Both the position numbers and the translations under genes were made by a program. 7,466 bases of DNA, from contig JACCYP010000055.1 of assembly GCA_013696425.1 (NCBI GenBank), positions 1 through 7,466 on the forward strand, written 5' to 3'. Under the pieces are notes generated by a model that made no database searches, had not been told where the DNA came from, and saw only the letters and a list, made by a program, of their open reading frames with translations. Positions 6,650 through 7,466 of the stretch are shown here, piece by piece. This DNA is from Thermoleophilaceae bacterium. GTDB taxonomy: Bacteria > Actinomycetota > Thermoleophilia > Solirubrobacterales > Thermoleophilaceae. Position 1 is the stretch's first letter. The number at the start of each line of letters is the position of its first letter.

Positions 6650-7466
6650 GTGAAGTCCCGGCTCAGCGCACTTCGCCGCTGGGTGCTCGGGGGGCCGGGC
6701 TCCCTCCAAACCATGTGGAGGAACTCCGGCTGGGCCCTCCTCGCCACGGGCGTCAACGCCCTCGCGCTGCTCGGGGAGACCATCGTGCTCGCCCGCTACC
6801 TGGGCGCGCGTGAGCTGGGCGTGCTCCTGCTGATCATCGCCTTCCCCGAGGCCGTGCAGAAGCTGCTCGACTTCCGCGTCAAGGACGCCATGACCCGCTA
6901 CGTGGCGGGCTTTCTGGAGCAGGGCCGCAAGGCCGACGCCGTCGCGATCGCAAAGCTGTTGTGGGTCGTTGACGTCGGCGTGAGCCTGATGGCCTTCGCC
7001 TTCGTGGCGGCCACCGCGAGCCTCGCGGCCGATCTGCTCCTTAACGACGCCGACCTCGGCCGGCTGATGATCGTCTACGCGATCGGGCAGCTGTTCGGCG
7101 CCCTGGATAGCGCCGGCGGATCGATCCTCCGCGCAATCGACCGCTTCTCGCTGTCCTTCATCGCCGGCTCGGTGGCGGCGGCCCTGCGCTTCGGCTTCGT
7201 GCTGGTAGCGGTCCTGCTCGGCGCCGGGCTCGAGGGGCTCGTGTGGGCGCGGGTGGCGGCGGAGGTCCTCGGGACCCTGCTGCTCGGCGCCGTGAGCCTT
7301 CGCGCCTTTCTCCCGCTCGTCTGGGAGCACCGCTCGGCGCCCATACGCCGGCTGCGCCCCCAGTTCGCGGAGATCCGTCGCTTCCTGCTGTCGACAAACC
7401 TGATCGGAATCGTGCGCACGGCGTCCACCAAGCTGGACACCCTGCTGGTGGGCGCGCTGGGCTCGC
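6650..7466 (+). CDS. Wzx/MviN-type polysaccharide flippase (oligosaccharide transporter), 3' end missing
   Basis: The frame is open from GTG 6650 to the window edge with no stop, giving 272 residues of a protein that should be about 430-500. Its length, strong hydrophobicity and spacing of segments fit the MOP-superfamily polysaccharide flippases. Visible signs are WRNSGWALLATGVNALALLG (23-42, first membrane helix), then ARYLGARELGVLLLIIAF (48-65), matching the family's A-R-x-L-G-x-x-x-x-G block; further hydrophobic segments at about 103-126, 139-152, 168-191 and 195-216; and the re-entry block FLLSTNLIGIVRTASTKLDT (245-264) followed by LLVGALGS, which is the start of the second half in this family. 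It would move a lipid-linked oligosaccharide from the cytoplasmic to the outer face of the membrane. It lies 10 bases after the second methyltransferase and shares its operon. GTG 6650 is my choice; GTG 6683 or ATG 6713 would shorten the cytosolic N-terminus. Confidence 0.85.
   Translation, partial: MKSRLSALRRWVLGGPGSLQTMWRNSGWALLATGVNALALLGETIVLARYLGARELGVLLLIIAFPEAVQKLLDFRVKDAMTRYVAGFLEQGRKADAVAIAKLLWVVDVGVSLMAFAFVAATASLAADLLLNDADLGRLMIVYAIGQLFGALDSAGGSILRAIDRFSLSFIAGSVAAALRFGFVLVAVLLGAGLEGLVWARVAAEVLGTLLLGAVSLRAFLPLVWEHRSAPIRRLRPQFAEIRRFLLSTNLIGIVRTASTKLDTLLVGALGS

Noticed and set aside
5719..6783. Minus-strand open frame of 354 codons opposite the second methyltransferase
   Set aside because: The opposite strand encodes a motif-complete methyltransferase; this frame is a composition artefact rich in Glu, Val and Arg.
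6506..7330. Minus-strand open frame of 274 codons opposite the flippase
   Set aside because: The plus strand shows membrane helices and flippase motifs in an open frame to the edge; the minus translation is low-complexity (Glu, Gln, Gly, His, Arg).

Overview
The window is a GC-rich (roughly two-thirds G+C, strongly G/C at third codon positions), gene-dense piece of bacterial chromosome. Composition, the Arg/Ala/Gly-rich proteins and the scarcity of clear Shine-Dalgarno sites suggest a high-GC actinobacterium, possibly a Thermoleophilia-type or uncultured lineage. That placement is inference; there is no rRNA or marker gene to confirm it. No tRNA, rRNA, CRISPR array, insertion sequence or gene-free stretch longer than about 60 bases was seen.

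Layout. (1) Bases 1-1647, plus strand: the 3' part of a glutamine-dependent asparagine-synthase-type amidotransferase, cut by the left edge. (2) 1657-3504, minus strand: a second, complete and divergent enzyme of the same family, tail-to-tail with the first (9 bases between stop codons). (3) 3505-3559: a 55-base divergent promoter region with three CGTCA repeats. (4) 3560-7466, plus strand, one tight transcription unit: a SAM methyltransferase with an N-terminal zinc-finger-like region, a GT-B (GT4-type) glycosyltransferase, a second SAM methyltransferase carrying a Trm112-like zinc ribbon, and the start of a multi-pass Wzx/MviN-type polysaccharide flippase that runs off the right edge.

How the genes fit together. 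Glycosyltransferase, sugar-type methyltransferases, flippase and AsnB-type amidotransferases are the usual content of a cell-surface polysaccharide or glycoconjugate locus. The inferred pathway is that the glycosyltransferase adds a sugar to a lipid-linked glycan, the methyltransferases decorate sugars or the chain, the amidotransferases convert a carboxylate (a uronic acid, an amino-acid substituent, or free aspartate) to an amide, and the flippase moves the lipid-linked unit across the membrane. Substrates cannot be read from the sequence.

The most notable point is in the two AsnB paralogues. In the first, the position equivalent to catalytic Glu348 of E. coli AsnB is methionine, whereas the second has aspartate. 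This suggests the two have different acceptors and that the first may not make asparagine. Apart from this and the double zinc-finger methyltransferases, the region looks like an ordinary glycan locus; I found no clear evidence of a wholly new system.
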